Shown here: one piece after another, positions 35,026-42,110 of the stretch
How positions within the stretch are numbered: position 1 is the stretch's first letter
How the letters are laid out: each line of letters opens with the position of its first letter
DNA from: a virus
Direction: 5' to 3' (one strand)
IMG/VR virus record: IMGVR_UViG_3300010354_016385
Location: 1-51,150 of that record
Length of the DNA stretch: 51,150 nucleotides
Translations under genes and position numbers: made by a program
The notes under the pieces: generated by a model
What the model was told of the DNA's origin: nothing
The model's input: the letters and a program-made list of their open reading frames with translations, nothing else
Databases searched by the model: none

Positions 35026-35483
35026 ACTGCCGCACCATCCCCATCACCGACCTCGTCGAAACGATCGGCCACGAGCAGGCGTCTCTGCTGCTGCACCGGC
35101 TCACGCGGTCTGGCGGAGACTTCGCACGAAAACTCACGACGTGGCTCTATACGACCGCGAAGCCGACGCCGGCCGACGGCACGATCGCGGTCGTCGCCGA
35201 CCACGGCGAGGTCGTCGGCTGGGCGAGGACGGAGCGGTGGAGCGAGCCCCTGGGCGAGGCCGGCTCGGTGCTCCACTGGGACACGCTCGAAGCCTTCGTG
35301 GCGCCGGAGTATCGCAGCCGCGGCGTCGCCGCGTTCGCGGCAGCCGGCCTCTACGCAGCGTCGCTGCACGACTGCGGCTGCACGGTCGCTGTTTTTCGGC
35401 CTGTGATGCTCTTGGTTGCAAGGCGTGCCGGCTTCATTCCGACCCTGTTCGAGCGACGCGACGGAAAGTGGGTGCAGTCGTGA
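35022..35483 (+). CDS. GNAT-like acetyltransferase
   Basis: 153 residues from ATG 35022. The N-terminus (TIPITDLVETIGHEQAS) is variable; the core WDTLEAFVAPEYRSRGVAAFAAAGLYAAS contains an R-x2-G-V/I-A acetyl-CoA-binding-like loop. GNAT-like proteins occur in many phages; the substrate is unknown. It is moderately supported because the fold is divergent. Confidence 0.6.
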   Translation: MNCRTIPITDLVETIGHEQASLLLHRLTRSGGDFARKLTTWLYTTAKPTPADGTIAVVADHGEVVGWARTERWSEPLGEAGSVLHWDTLEAFVAPEYRSRGVAAFAAAGLYAASLHDCGCTVAVFRPVMLLVARRAGFIPTLFERRDGKWVQS

Positions 35484-35704
35484 CGATCGATAAGGACGGC
35501 ATCCGTCAGATGCTCGCCAATCAGGCGATCCTGAAGGAGATCGCCGACGGAATCGCCGACAAAGCGTCGGGCTTCGACGACATCGACATGAAAGGGCTGG
35601 CCTTTGCCGCCCACATGGTGGCAGAGGCGATCACGATCTATTCGGCGGCATTCAAGCGGGCGTACCTCCGGCAGCAGAGCAAGGAGGATGACAGTGACTC
35701 CTGA
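35480..35704 (+). CDS. Small helical phage protein
   Basis: 74 residues, GTG start overlapping the previous stop. Helices with DKDGIRQMLANQAILKEIADGIADKASGFDDID and FAAHMVAEAITIYSAAFKRAY. It overlaps the next gene by 11 bases. Not recognised. Confidence 0.5.
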   Translation: MTIDKDGIRQMLANQAILKEIADGIADKASGFDDIDMKGLAFAAHMVAEAITIYSAAFKRAYLRQQSKEDDSDS

Positions 35705-35975
35705 AGAGCAGGACGACGAGATCGCCCGCCTTGAAGACCTCTGCGACTACTACGAGTTGCAGTGGCGCCGAGCCGCCGAAGGCGCAAAGACCGCGAACAA
35801 GGCCGTCCGTCGGCTGCAAGGCCGCGTCACGGCCCTGAAGGCGGCGCTCGACGAGGCGCGGCTGGACGCGCGGTGCGAAGGCGGCCTCGTGGCGAGGCTC
35901 GCGCACGAGAACCAGGAACTCAAGAAAAAGGTGCAGAGGCTGAGTCTCAGGATTCTTGACCTATGGAGCAAGTAG
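35694..35975 (+). CDS. Coiled-coil protein
   Basis: 93 residues from GTG 35694, six bases after AAGGAGG; the in-frame ATG at 35688 abuts the ribosome site and is less likely. Nearly the whole chain is helical with heptads (DDEIARLEDLCDYYELQWRR, HENQELKKKVQRLSLRI). Function unknown. Confidence 0.5.
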   Translation: MTPEEQDDEIARLEDLCDYYELQWRRAAEGAKTANKAVRRLQGRVTALKAALDEARLDARCEGGLVARLAHENQELKKKVQRLSLRILDLWSK

Positions 35976-36292
35976 TAATCGTGACCTTCGACACGCTCGA
36001 ACGACTGGTGGCCGACTGGGCCGCGGCTCGCGGAATCCTTGAGCATTCGACGCCGCAGGCACAACTGCTGAAGACGGTCAGCGAACTCGGCGAACTCGCC
36101 GACGCGACGGTGAAGGGCGACGACGCCGGTGTCGTCGATGGAGTCGGAGACGTGCTCGTGACTCTGATTCTCTACGCGAGACTCCAGAAGGTGGACATCG
36201 TGGAGTGCCTGCGCTCGGCCTACGACGAGATCAAGGACCGGAAGGGTCGCATGGTGGCCGGCGGCGTGTTCGTCAAGGAGGCCAGTGCGTGA
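35963..36292 (+). CDS. MazG-like nucleotide pyrophosphohydrolase
   Basis: 109 residues. The ExxE helix KTVSELGELADATVKGD (E41, E44) and the DGVGDVLVTLILYAR helix with Asp59 and Asp63 form the MazG-type metal site; ECLRSAYDEIKDRKGRM closes the fold. Such phage enzymes hydrolyse nucleoside triphosphates or alarmones. It overlaps the coiled-coil gene end and a small membrane gene start. Confidence 0.8.
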   Translation: MEQVVIVTFDTLERLVADWAAARGILEHSTPQAQLLKTVSELGELADATVKGDDAGVVDGVGDVLVTLILYARLQKVDIVECLRSAYDEIKDRKGRMVAGGVFVKEASA

Positions 36293-36456
36293 CGCTCATG
36301 TCGCTCCTCCTGTGCATCGCGCTGGCGTTCTGTGCCGGGTTCATCGCCGGCTATCGGTACTCGGTGCATATGTGCGTCCTATCCATCGCGGATGGGCGGA
36401 TGCAGAAGATGATCGAGTTCTTTCAGGAGCAGAAGAAAGGTCGACGTGATGGCTAA
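36289..36456 (+). CDS. Small membrane protein
   Basis: 55 residues, GTG start overlapping the MazG stop. One N-terminal transmembrane segment (LLLCIALAFCAGFIAGYRY) and a short helical tail ending KKGRRDG. Unknown function. Confidence 0.5.
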   Translation: MTLMSLLLCIALAFCAGFIAGYRYSVHMCVLSIADGRMQKMIEFFQEQKKGRRDG

Positions 36457-36598
36457 GAAGAAGTATTCCCAAGGCACGACTCAGAAGTCGATCTCGAAAA
36501 ACATCTCGAAACTTGTCGACGAGGGCTACAAGCAGAAGCAGGCCGTCGCCATCGCGCTCGACATCGCCGAGAAGGCCAAGGCGAAGAAGAAAAAGTGA
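36449..36598 (+). CDS. Very small Lys-rich protein (49 aa)
   Basis: The ATG at 36449 overlaps the previous gene end and the TGA at 36596-36598 overlaps the next GTG start. The encoded chain has KSISKNISKLVDEGYKQKQ then AVAIALDIAEKAKAKKKK; the KQAVAIAL segment recurs in small phage and bacterial proteins (DUF6496-like). It is a basic helix likely to bind DNA or another protein. Confidence 0.6.
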   Translation: MAKKKYSQGTTQKSISKNISKLVDEGYKQKQAVAIALDIAEKAKAKKKK

Positions 36599-36960
36599 GA
36601 GGCGCGAGGAAGATGCTGGTGGCAGATCACGAAAGGATTATGGAACTATGGCAGAGCGAGGTGACGACGGGACAGATGGCCGAGGCTCTCGGCACGACGT
36701 CGCACGGGATTGCCAGGATCAAGGCGGACTTGGAGTTGCCGAAGCGGTCGCCGCACAAGTCTTGGCACAAGCCGTACCTCGGCCGAGGCCGGTACGACAA
36801 CGAGCCGGAACTCAGCGAGGAGGAGGTTCGGCACCGCACAGCGAAGGTTCAGGCGACCTGGACGGACGAGATGTTCGTGCTCCGGTCAAAAGGAAGGGTG
36901 CGACCGGAGCCATGGGACTTCCCGACGATCTCGCTCTCCGACATCGTCAGACCGTACTGA
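36595..36960 (+). CDS. GcrA-like HTH protein
   Basis: 121 residues from GTG 36595. The HTH region ERIMELWQSEVTTGQMAEALGTTSHGIARIKADLELPKR is like the GcrA/sigma-like HTH of phages. A second motif EVRHRTAKVQATWTDEM...R recurs in the next gene and at 40373. It is probably a DNA-binding regulator or late transcription factor. Confidence 0.6.
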   Translation: MRGARKMLVADHERIMELWQSEVTTGQMAEALGTTSHGIARIKADLELPKRSPHKSWHKPYLGRGRYDNEPELSEEEVRHRTAKVQATWTDEMFVLRSKGRVRPEPWDFPTISLSDIVRPY

Positions 36961-37298
36961 ATCGGCAGCCGCTCGACCGACTCGTGCTCCACTGGGCATG
37001 GCAGCACCTGACCGTGCAGGAGGCTTGCACGTTGCTGGGAGTCAACCGCCGGAGGTACTACCACTACGTCGCCAAGTACCGGCTTGGGCCGAAGCCGCTC
37101 TGGTCGCACGCCTCTCGCGACGGCAACCGCCGGCCTGACCCGACCGAGGCTGAGATTCGTGCCTACACGCTGTCGCTGCAAGAAAAGTGGTCTGACGAGG
37201 AGCGCGAGCGTCGGGCCGGGAAGAGCAAGGTGGGCGCGGCATTGCGGTCAATGGGATACGACGGGCGCTCTGTCCGTTTCGGCGAAAAACTCCTGTAG
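36912..37298 (+). CDS. HTH protein with the W-x3-E-x3-R motif
   Basis: About 128 residues if ATG 36912 is used, which overlaps the previous gene by 49 bases; the true start is uncertain. LVLHWAWQHLTVQEACTLLGVNRRRYYHYVAKYRLGPKP is an HTH with an LG.P recognition end. It is followed by EIRAYTLSLQEKWSDEERERRAGKS, paralogous to the previous gene's end. It is the last gene before the shared promoter-like motif at 37303. Confidence 0.6.
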   Translation: MGLPDDLALRHRQTVLNRQPLDRLVLHWAWQHLTVQEACTLLGVNRRRYYHYVAKYRLGPKPLWSHASRDGNRRPDPTEAEIRAYTLSLQEKWSDEERERRAGKSKVGAALRSMGYDGRSVRFGEKLL

Positions 37299-37302
37299 GC
37301 GC

Positions 37303-37323
37303 TAGGTGACACAGACGTACAAT
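37303..37323 (+). promoter_or_regulatory. Shared upstream motif TAGGTGAC-N7-TACAAT (copy 2)
   Basis: Same order and spacing as at 19244-19264. TACAAT ends eight bases before the ATG at 37332, so transcription could begin at the start codon. It heads the nuclease-aminotransferase-glycosyltransferase operon. Confidence 0.5.
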
Positions 37324-37331
37324 ACGCGCCA

Positions 37332-37625
37332 ATGAGAAGACAGCCACTCGAGAGGACGATCGTCGCGAAGGTAGTTGCGCAGGCACGAAGCCTTGGGTGG
37401 TGGACCATGAAAACCCACGGCGGGAGTTACGGAACCGTTGTCGGCCTGCCGGACGTGCTCTGCATCAAGGATGGCCGAGCGGCATGGATGGAGGTCAAGC
37501 GTCCCGGCTGCGATCCGACCAGAGTGCAGTTGCACAGGCAACGCGAACTCTCGTCGTTCGGCTGCCCGGTCGCGACGGTGACGAGCGCCGCTGATGCCGG
37601 CGAGTTCCTGCGAGGGATCGCATGA
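37332..37625 (+). CDS. VRR-NUC nuclease
   Basis: 97 residues. The PD-(D/E)xK site is complete: GLPDVLCI (Asp41), then AWMEVKRPG (Glu54, Lys56), and RVQLHRQRELSSFGCPVATVTS. These stand-alone VRR-NUC proteins act as structure-specific, Holliday-junction-like nucleases in phages. Its stop overlaps the start of the aminotransferase, an unexpected partner, so the pair may only share a promoter. Confidence 0.85.
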   Translation: MRRQPLERTIVAKVVAQARSLGWWTMKTHGGSYGTVVGLPDVLCIKDGRAAWMEVKRPGCDPTRVQLHRQRELSSFGCPVATVTSAADAGEFLRGIA

Positions 37626-38716
37626 TGGACATCCAGTTCGGCGACGCAGTCCTTGGCGTCGAGGAGCGCGAGGCCGTCCTGCGTGTGCTCGATTCCGGCC
37701 GGCTGACCCGCGGCGAGCGGTGTGAGTCGTTCGAGGCGGCGCTCACCGGCCTCACGGGCTACGGCAGCCACGTCGTGTCCAGCGGCACCGCCGCGCTGCA
37801 CCTCGCGCTCCTGGCGGCCGGCGTGAAGAAGGGCGACCGCGTCGTCGTGCCGGCGACGACCTACATCGCGACGGCCAATGCCATCCTCTACTGCGGTGCG
37901 AAGCCCGTCGTGGTCGACGTCGACCGCGAGACATGGACGATCTCGGCGGAGCGTGCCATCGAGGCCGTCGAGGAGCACAAGGCCGCGGCGATCATGCCGG
38001 TGCATCTCTACGGCGCTCCGGCAGCGGACTTTCTCCAGTGGCGCGACGACTACTATCGGGCGACCGGCCGGCTGGTCCGCGTCATCGAGGACGCCGCGGA
38101 GAGCCTCGGGTGCCTGCGGTCTGGGGCGCACCCGTGCGGCGACTTCGCGTGCCTTTCGTTTTTCGGGTCGAAGACCATCACGACCGGCGAGGGCGGCGCG
38201 GTGCTCTACCGCGACGAGATGCTTGGGCGACGGGTGCGGCATCTGGCTGGTCAGGCTCAGACGAAGACGAGGTATCTGCACGATGCCTGTGGCTGGAACT
38301 ACCGGATGACCGAGGTGGCCGCTGCCATCGGAGAGCAGCAACTGCGGCGGCTGCCGGCGTTCCTGGCCGCGCGGCAGCAGGTGTTCTGGTGGTACGACCA
38401 GTTCCTCTCGCCGAAGTGGGTGCGCCAAAAACTCTGGAAGGATGACTCCCACGGGATGTGGGCCTACGCCGTCCGGCGCGTCGGCATGGACGCTCCTCGT
38501 GTCATCAGGCGGATGGCGATGGCGGGGATCGAGACGAGGCCGATCTTCCCGTGGGTGACGATTCATCGGCACTTGCAGAATGCCGACGCCGACCCGCTGC
38601 CAATGGCCGGAGCGCTGCATCGCGAGGGCATCGTCCTGCCGACGCACGTCAACCTGACCCGCGACGACGTGCGTCGCGTCTGCGACGAACTGGAGGCCGC
38701 GGCGGACACCAGATGA
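37622..38716 (+). CDS. DegT/DnrJ/EryC1 sugar aminotransferase (perosamine-synthase-like)
   Basis: 364 residues. PLP fold type I: SSGTAALHLALLAAGV, VIEDAAESLGC and the lysine in SFFGSKTITTGEGGAV. The stretch YLHDACGWNYRMTEVAAAIGEQQLRRL and IETRPIFPWVTIHRHL are very like GDP-perosamine synthase, which uses GDP-4-keto-6-deoxymannose, glutamate and PLP. The phage gmd makes exactly that substrate, so GDP-perosamine is the likeliest product; other 4-amino sugars remain possible. Confidence 0.82.
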   Translation: MMDIQFGDAVLGVEEREAVLRVLDSGRLTRGERCESFEAALTGLTGYGSHVVSSGTAALHLALLAAGVKKGDRVVVPATTYIATANAILYCGAKPVVVDVDRETWTISAERAIEAVEEHKAAAIMPVHLYGAPAADFLQWRDDYYRATGRLVRVIEDAAESLGCLRSGAHPCGDFACLSFFGSKTITTGEGGAVLYRDEMLGRRVRHLAGQAQTKTRYLHDACGWNYRMTEVAAAIGEQQLRRLPAFLAARQQVFWWYDQFLSPKWVRQKLWKDDSHGMWAYAVRRVGMDAPRVIRRMAMAGIETRPIFPWVTIHRHLQNADADPLPMAGALHREGIVLPTHVNLTRDDVRRVCDELEAAADTR

Positions 38717-39486
38717 AGACGATCGGCATATCCGCGTGGAAAGGGGACGCCGGCAGGCATCTTGCTCGCCGGGCGCTCCACTTGATCGACAAGCAGGGGG
38801 TGGACGCCTGGATATGGATCGTGCGCCGCGTCAACGACTGCACCGACAAGATGTTGGAGTGGGTCGCCGAACACTCGTCCGTTCAGATCGGCCTGATCGT
38901 CGAGTCGTGGGAGGCGCCGGAGGACCGGCTCGTGCGATGCTCGCTGGTCGGTGACGTGGCGATCAACGCGGCGATCATGCGAGGGGCCGAGCGGGTGCTC
39001 ATCCACGAGAGCGACCTGATTTCGCCGGACGACGTCGTCCCCAGGCTGGCCGCGGTGCTCGACGGGGGCGAGCGTCGCGCCGTGGCCGGCGGCTGGCCGT
39101 GCCTTGCCAGCGTCGGCATGGACGAGTCGCTCGATCTCTACGGCGGCGCGATGCGGCTGGGCCGGCACATGCAGTTGCACGTCGAGGGCCAGAAGCCGGC
39201 GGAGCCGTTCTTCTACGACACCTGGGGGTATCGGTTCGACGACGTGCGGTTCGCGTCGGTGCCGCCGTACTCGCCGTGTTACAGGCCCGACGAGCCTTTT
39301 CGCCTGGACACCGTTGGCAGCGTCGCGCTCATCGACGCGCGGTATCTCCAACTGGGCGCCCGCATGGAGCACGAGGGGTTCGTCAATCTATGCGGCAGGA
39401 TAAGACAACAGGGAGGAGAAGTATGGTGCGATCCCAAGATCACGATCAATCAGCCGCTGGAACTCTGGACATTTCAGGACAACTGA
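38713..39486 (+). CDS. GT-A-like glycosyltransferase (first of pair)
   Basis: 257 residues, ATGA-coupled to the aminotransferase. IGISAWKGDAGRHLARRALHLIDKQ, then WIWIVRRVNDCT and VLIHESDLISPDDV (an acidic site taking the place of DxD), then FRLDTVGSVALIDARYLQLG resemble the Anp1-type mannosyltransferase fold (GT62 neighbourhood). The family call is approximate. It is likely to use the GDP-sugars made by the phage operons. Confidence 0.6.
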   Translation: MKTIGISAWKGDAGRHLARRALHLIDKQGVDAWIWIVRRVNDCTDKMLEWVAEHSSVQIGLIVESWEAPEDRLVRCSLVGDVAINAAIMRGAERVLIHESDLISPDDVVPRLAAVLDGGERRAVAGGWPCLASVGMDESLDLYGGAMRLGRHMQLHVEGQKPAEPFFYDTWGYRFDDVRFASVPPYSPCYRPDEPFRLDTVGSVALIDARYLQLGARMEHEGFVNLCGRIRQQGGEVWCDPKITINQPLELWTFQDN

Positions 39487-40370
39487 TGCCTGAGACGATC
39501 CGGCCAGAGGACTGGTGGCCCGTCGATCCTGCATGGCGGGAACTCTACGACAGCATGGTGTGCGCTGGCCTTGCGACGGCCAGAGAACTCGACGCCTGCG
39601 TCGTCATGCTCTGCCGCAACTCGACGCCGTACCTCGCGAACACCTGCGTGCTCCTGCGGGAGTTGTCCGAGCGTTTTCGTGAGTGCCACCACTTCTGGGT
39701 CGAGAACGACTCCGACGACTCGACGGCCAGCGACATGGAGATGCTCAGAGAGTTGGTCGAGGGGTCGACGGTCACCGTGGAGACGAGGCACCTGACACTC
39801 GGCACGCTGGATCGCCGTGGCTTCGACCGCGAGCGGACGGAGCGGCTGGCGACGCTGCGGAATCAGTGCATGGACTGGGTGCGAGCGAATCACCCGCGGT
39901 CGGCGTGGACGATCGTGCTCGACAGCGACCCGCACGGCGGGTTCTCTGTCGACGGCGTGATGAACAGCATCGCGTGGCTGGGGGCGTACACGAGCCGGAA
40001 CGATTCTTTTTCGGCCGGAGGCATGGCGTCTCACGGCGTGATGCGGGCAAAGCGGGTCTACGCCGACCAGACGGGCATCGGCCCGCACGGGCTATTTGCC
40101 TACGACGGCTGGGCGGCAAGGCAAAACGACTGGCGGGACCGGCGGGATGAGGTTGGTTTTTCGTGGTTCTTCGCGAACCTTCCGCCGGTTGGCTCGACGC
40201 CGATTCCGATGCTCTCGGCATTCGGCGGGCTGGCGGTCTATCGCACCGAGGCGTTCCTGGCCGGCGGGTACGTCGGCGGTGACTGCGAGCACGTCGGGCA
40301 CCACAAGAAGATGCGCGAGGCGGGGTATTCGATGTACATCAATCCGGGCTGCAGATATGTGGCTTACTGA
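39486..40370 (+). CDS. CAP59/GT69-like glycosyltransferase (second of pair)
   Basis: 294 residues; the ATG shares its A with the previous TGA. CVVMLCRNSTPYLANTCVLLRELSERF, HHFWVENDSDDSTASDM and IVLDSDPHGGFSVDGV match alpha-1,3-mannosyltransferases of the CAP59/GT69 type, better known from fungi but with bacterial and viral relatives; LSAFGGLAVYRTEAFLAGGYVGGDCEHVGHH is the C-terminal acceptor part. It probably transfers a GDP-linked mannose-type sugar. Confidence 0.7.
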   Translation: MPETIRPEDWWPVDPAWRELYDSMVCAGLATARELDACVVMLCRNSTPYLANTCVLLRELSERFRECHHFWVENDSDDSTASDMEMLRELVEGSTVTVETRHLTLGTLDRRGFDRERTERLATLRNQCMDWVRANHPRSAWTIVLDSDPHGGFSVDGVMNSIAWLGAYTSRNDSFSAGGMASHGVMRAKRVYADQTGIGPHGLFAYDGWAARQNDWRDRRDEVGFSWFFANLPPVGSTPIPMLSAFGGLAVYRTEAFLAGGYVGGDCEHVGHHKKMREAGYSMYINPGCRYVAY

Positions 40371-40372
40371 TC

Positions 40373-40675
40373 ATGACGCGCCGCAGAATGAGCCCAGAAG
40401 AGATCGCGGAGTCGAAGGTCCGCGCAAACGCCAAACGGCGGCTGCGCAGGCTCTGGGTCGGCGACTCGACTGTCGAAGAGATGTGCGAGGAGTTGGGTCT
40501 CAACCAAAAGCAATTTGAGGCCCTCGCTGAAGAACTTGGACTCGGAGAGCGTGGAGGCGTGTACCTGCCGACGCAGGAGGACATCAGAAGAGAATGCGCG
40601 AAATTTCGCATGTCGTGGAGCCAGCATGAGCGGGAATCCCGCCTCGAGGCTTCGAGGTCTGCTAGAATGACCTAG
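40373..40675 (+). CDS. Small HTH-like protein with W-x3-E-x3-R motif
   Basis: 100 residues. ANAKRRLRRLWVGDSTVEEMCEELGLNQKQFEALAEELGLG looks like an HTH; DIRRECAKFRMSWSQHERESRLEA repeats the motif of the proteins at 36595 and 36912. It lies two bases after the glycosyltransferase stop. A regulator role is likely but unproven. Confidence 0.55.
   Translation: MTRRRMSPEEIAESKVRANAKRRLRRLWVGDSTVEEMCEELGLNQKQFEALAEELGLGERGGVYLPTQEDIRRECAKFRMSWSQHERESRLEASRSARMT
40660..40668 (+). promoter_or_regulatory. Candidate extended -10 promoter (TGCTAGAAT)
   Basis: TG-C-TAGAAT is an extended -10 near the end of the preceding gene, 27 bases before GTG 40695. A GGAGAG ribosome site lies between. No -35 is evident, as allowed for extended -10 promoters. 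It may start the lysis-region transcript. Confidence 0.4.
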
Positions 40676-40694
40676 GCGCCCTGGAGAGACAACC

Positions 40695-40886
40695 GTGCTG
40701 CAGGTGCATCTCACGCTCACGCCAAAAAGCGCTCGGCTAACGTGGACAAAAGGCGATAGCGTCATTGAGGACGAGGTCTGGAAGTTCGAGACACCTGCAC
40801 CCAAAAGTGAACTCAGGGACATCGCAGAGTGCGTTTTTCATGACTGCTACGACCTTATGAATCACTCGACCCATGGCGCGGCATGA
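40695..40886 (+). CDS. Small protein, unknown
   Basis: 63 residues from GTG 40695 with GGAGAG upstream. Beta-rich start LQVHLTLTPKSARLTWTKGDSVIEDEVWKF and a helical end RDIAECVFHDCYDLMNH. Overlaps the next gene by 14 bases. Not recognised. Confidence 0.5.
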   Translation: MLQVHLTLTPKSARLTWTKGDSVIEDEVWKFETPAPKSELRDIAECVFHDCYDLMNHSTHGAA

Positions 40887-41070
40887 GGACGACATCCCTG
40901 AGGCGGAGGTTGTAAGTCGCAGCGGCGGCGACGACTCGCCGCCGCTGGTGGCGAAGGTCCGAGACCCGGCGCCGGCCACCTACGGCGGCGTCACGAGCAT
41001 GGCGAGGACGCTGTCGGCCCAGTACATCGCGTTTCTTCAGAGGCACAAGGAGGTGCGGAGTGGAGATTGA
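40873..41070 (+). CDS. Small protein, unknown
   Basis: 65 residues, polar and acidic N-half (HEDDIPEAEVVSRSGGDDSPPLVAKVRDP) and a short helix MARTLSAQYIAFLQRHK. Overlaps the genes on both sides. Not recognised; possibly a virion or lysis accessory protein from position. Confidence 0.45.
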   Translation: MARHEDDIPEAEVVSRSGGDDSPPLVAKVRDPAPATYGGVTSMARTLSAQYIAFLQRHKEVRSGD

Positions 41071-41353
41071 CAACGACGAGGAACTGTACGGGGCCGGCTT
41101 CCCGTTGGTCGAGAAACTCAAACTCCTCGCGGAGTGGGCTCCTCTGATCGCGCAACTTCAGGCGATCGGCTCTGCGGCATCGCCGCACGAGCAGGCGGTC
41201 GCCGTCGTGAAGACGGCCCAGTGGGCTGCGGGTAAGTCGATGAACACGCTGGATGACGAGGCGCTCAAGCACGTCGAAGCGGTGCTCAGGACGCCGGAGG
41301 GGAAGGCGATGTTCGACTGGGCGTATGGCAAACTCTTCGGGGAGGCGGCATGA
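41060..41353 (+). CDS. Small helical protein, unknown
   Basis: 97 residues from GTG 41060. Mainly alpha: GFPLVEKLKLLAEWAPLIAQLQAIG, HEQAVAVVKTAQWAAGKS and EALKHVEAVLRTPEG. Overlaps the next ATG by four bases. It is part of the gene string that leads to the putative lysis proteins. Confidence 0.5.
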   Translation: MEIDNDEELYGAGFPLVEKLKLLAEWAPLIAQLQAIGSAASPHEQAVAVVKTAQWAAGKSMNTLDDEALKHVEAVLRTPEGKAMFDWAYGKLFGEAA

Positions 41354-41622
41354 CGACCGGGCAGATTCTGGCGGTCGTCGCCGCCGTTCTCGTGGCGCTC
41401 TGGCCGCAAGCCTACGCGGCCGGCGAGCGCGTGGTCGGCTGGGCTCTCTCCGACGACCACGATCACCCGCCGGCGAAGAGGCTTGGGCCGTCCTATCAGG
41501 CGGCGATGCTGGCGCTCGCCAGCGTCCGTCTCCGTCTCCGGTCGACCGACTGCCTTGATGACAACAGGAAGCAGGCGATCGATGTGCTCACCCTTGGCCT
41601 CGTGGACGGGTCTGACAAATGA
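41350..41622 (+). CDS. Small membrane protein (holin candidate)
   Basis: 90 residues. An N-terminal membrane or signal segment TTGQILAVVAAVLVALWPQAYA is followed by a soluble region VGWALSDDHDHPPAKRLGPSYQ. ATGA overlaps on both sides. With the next membrane protein and the cysteine peptidase it looks like a lysis cassette, though a holin assignment is only positional. Confidence 0.5.
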   Translation: MTTGQILAVVAAVLVALWPQAYAAGERVVGWALSDDHDHPPAKRLGPSYQAAMLALASVRLRLRSTDCLDDNRKQAIDVLTLGLVDGSDK

Positions 41623-42110
41623 CATCAGTTGCCGTGAGGCTCGTCGTGGCCGCCGTGATCCTGTTCTTCGCGTGGAAGCAGTCTGTCCTGAGCATTGTCT
41701 GGCCGCCGCAGCCGGTGACTGTCGACTCCGACGTGCCCAAGCCCGACCCGGTGCTCCTAGCCTGGGCGGAGCCGCTGCGTCCGGTGCTGCCCAAGATGCT
41801 GCCGTCGGACAGGAAGTATCTGTCGAACCTGTACGACGCGATGGCATTCGTGCTGGTCCGAGATCGTGATCGCGACGACCCCGTCGTGTCGACCACCGAC
41901 AAGTTTGCGTCGTTCCACGCTGGCACGCTCCGGCTCGCGATCGACAAGGCATCGGTTGGCAAGTACCCCGGCCTAGCGGCGGCGATCGACCAGACGTTTC
42001 TGTCGGCGGCCGGCGCCGAGATTCGTCCTCTCGACCGGGACACGAGTACGAAACTGATCGCGGCGTGTCAGGTGCTGTCATACGTCTTCGCCGTGAAGCG
42101 CGATGAGTGA
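41619..42110 (+). CDS. Membrane-anchored protein of the lysis-like cassette
   Basis: 163 residues. One N-terminal membrane anchor TSVAVRLVVAAVILFFAW then a soluble domain WAEPLRPVLPKMLPSDRKYLSNLYDAMAFVLVRDR. Overlaps the peptidase gene by eight bases. It may be a spanin-like or a signal-anchor component. Not recognised. Confidence 0.5.
   Translation: MTSVAVRLVVAAVILFFAWKQSVLSIVWPPQPVTVDSDVPKPDPVLLAWAEPLRPVLPKMLPSDRKYLSNLYDAMAFVLVRDRDRDDPVVSTTDKFASFHAGTLRLAIDKASVGKYPGLAAAIDQTFLSAAGAEIRPLDRDTSTKLIAACQVLSYVFAVKRDE

Noticed and set aside
37427-38647. 406-codon minus-strand ORF
   Set aside because: Antisense to the aminotransferase; arises from GC-rich codon bias.
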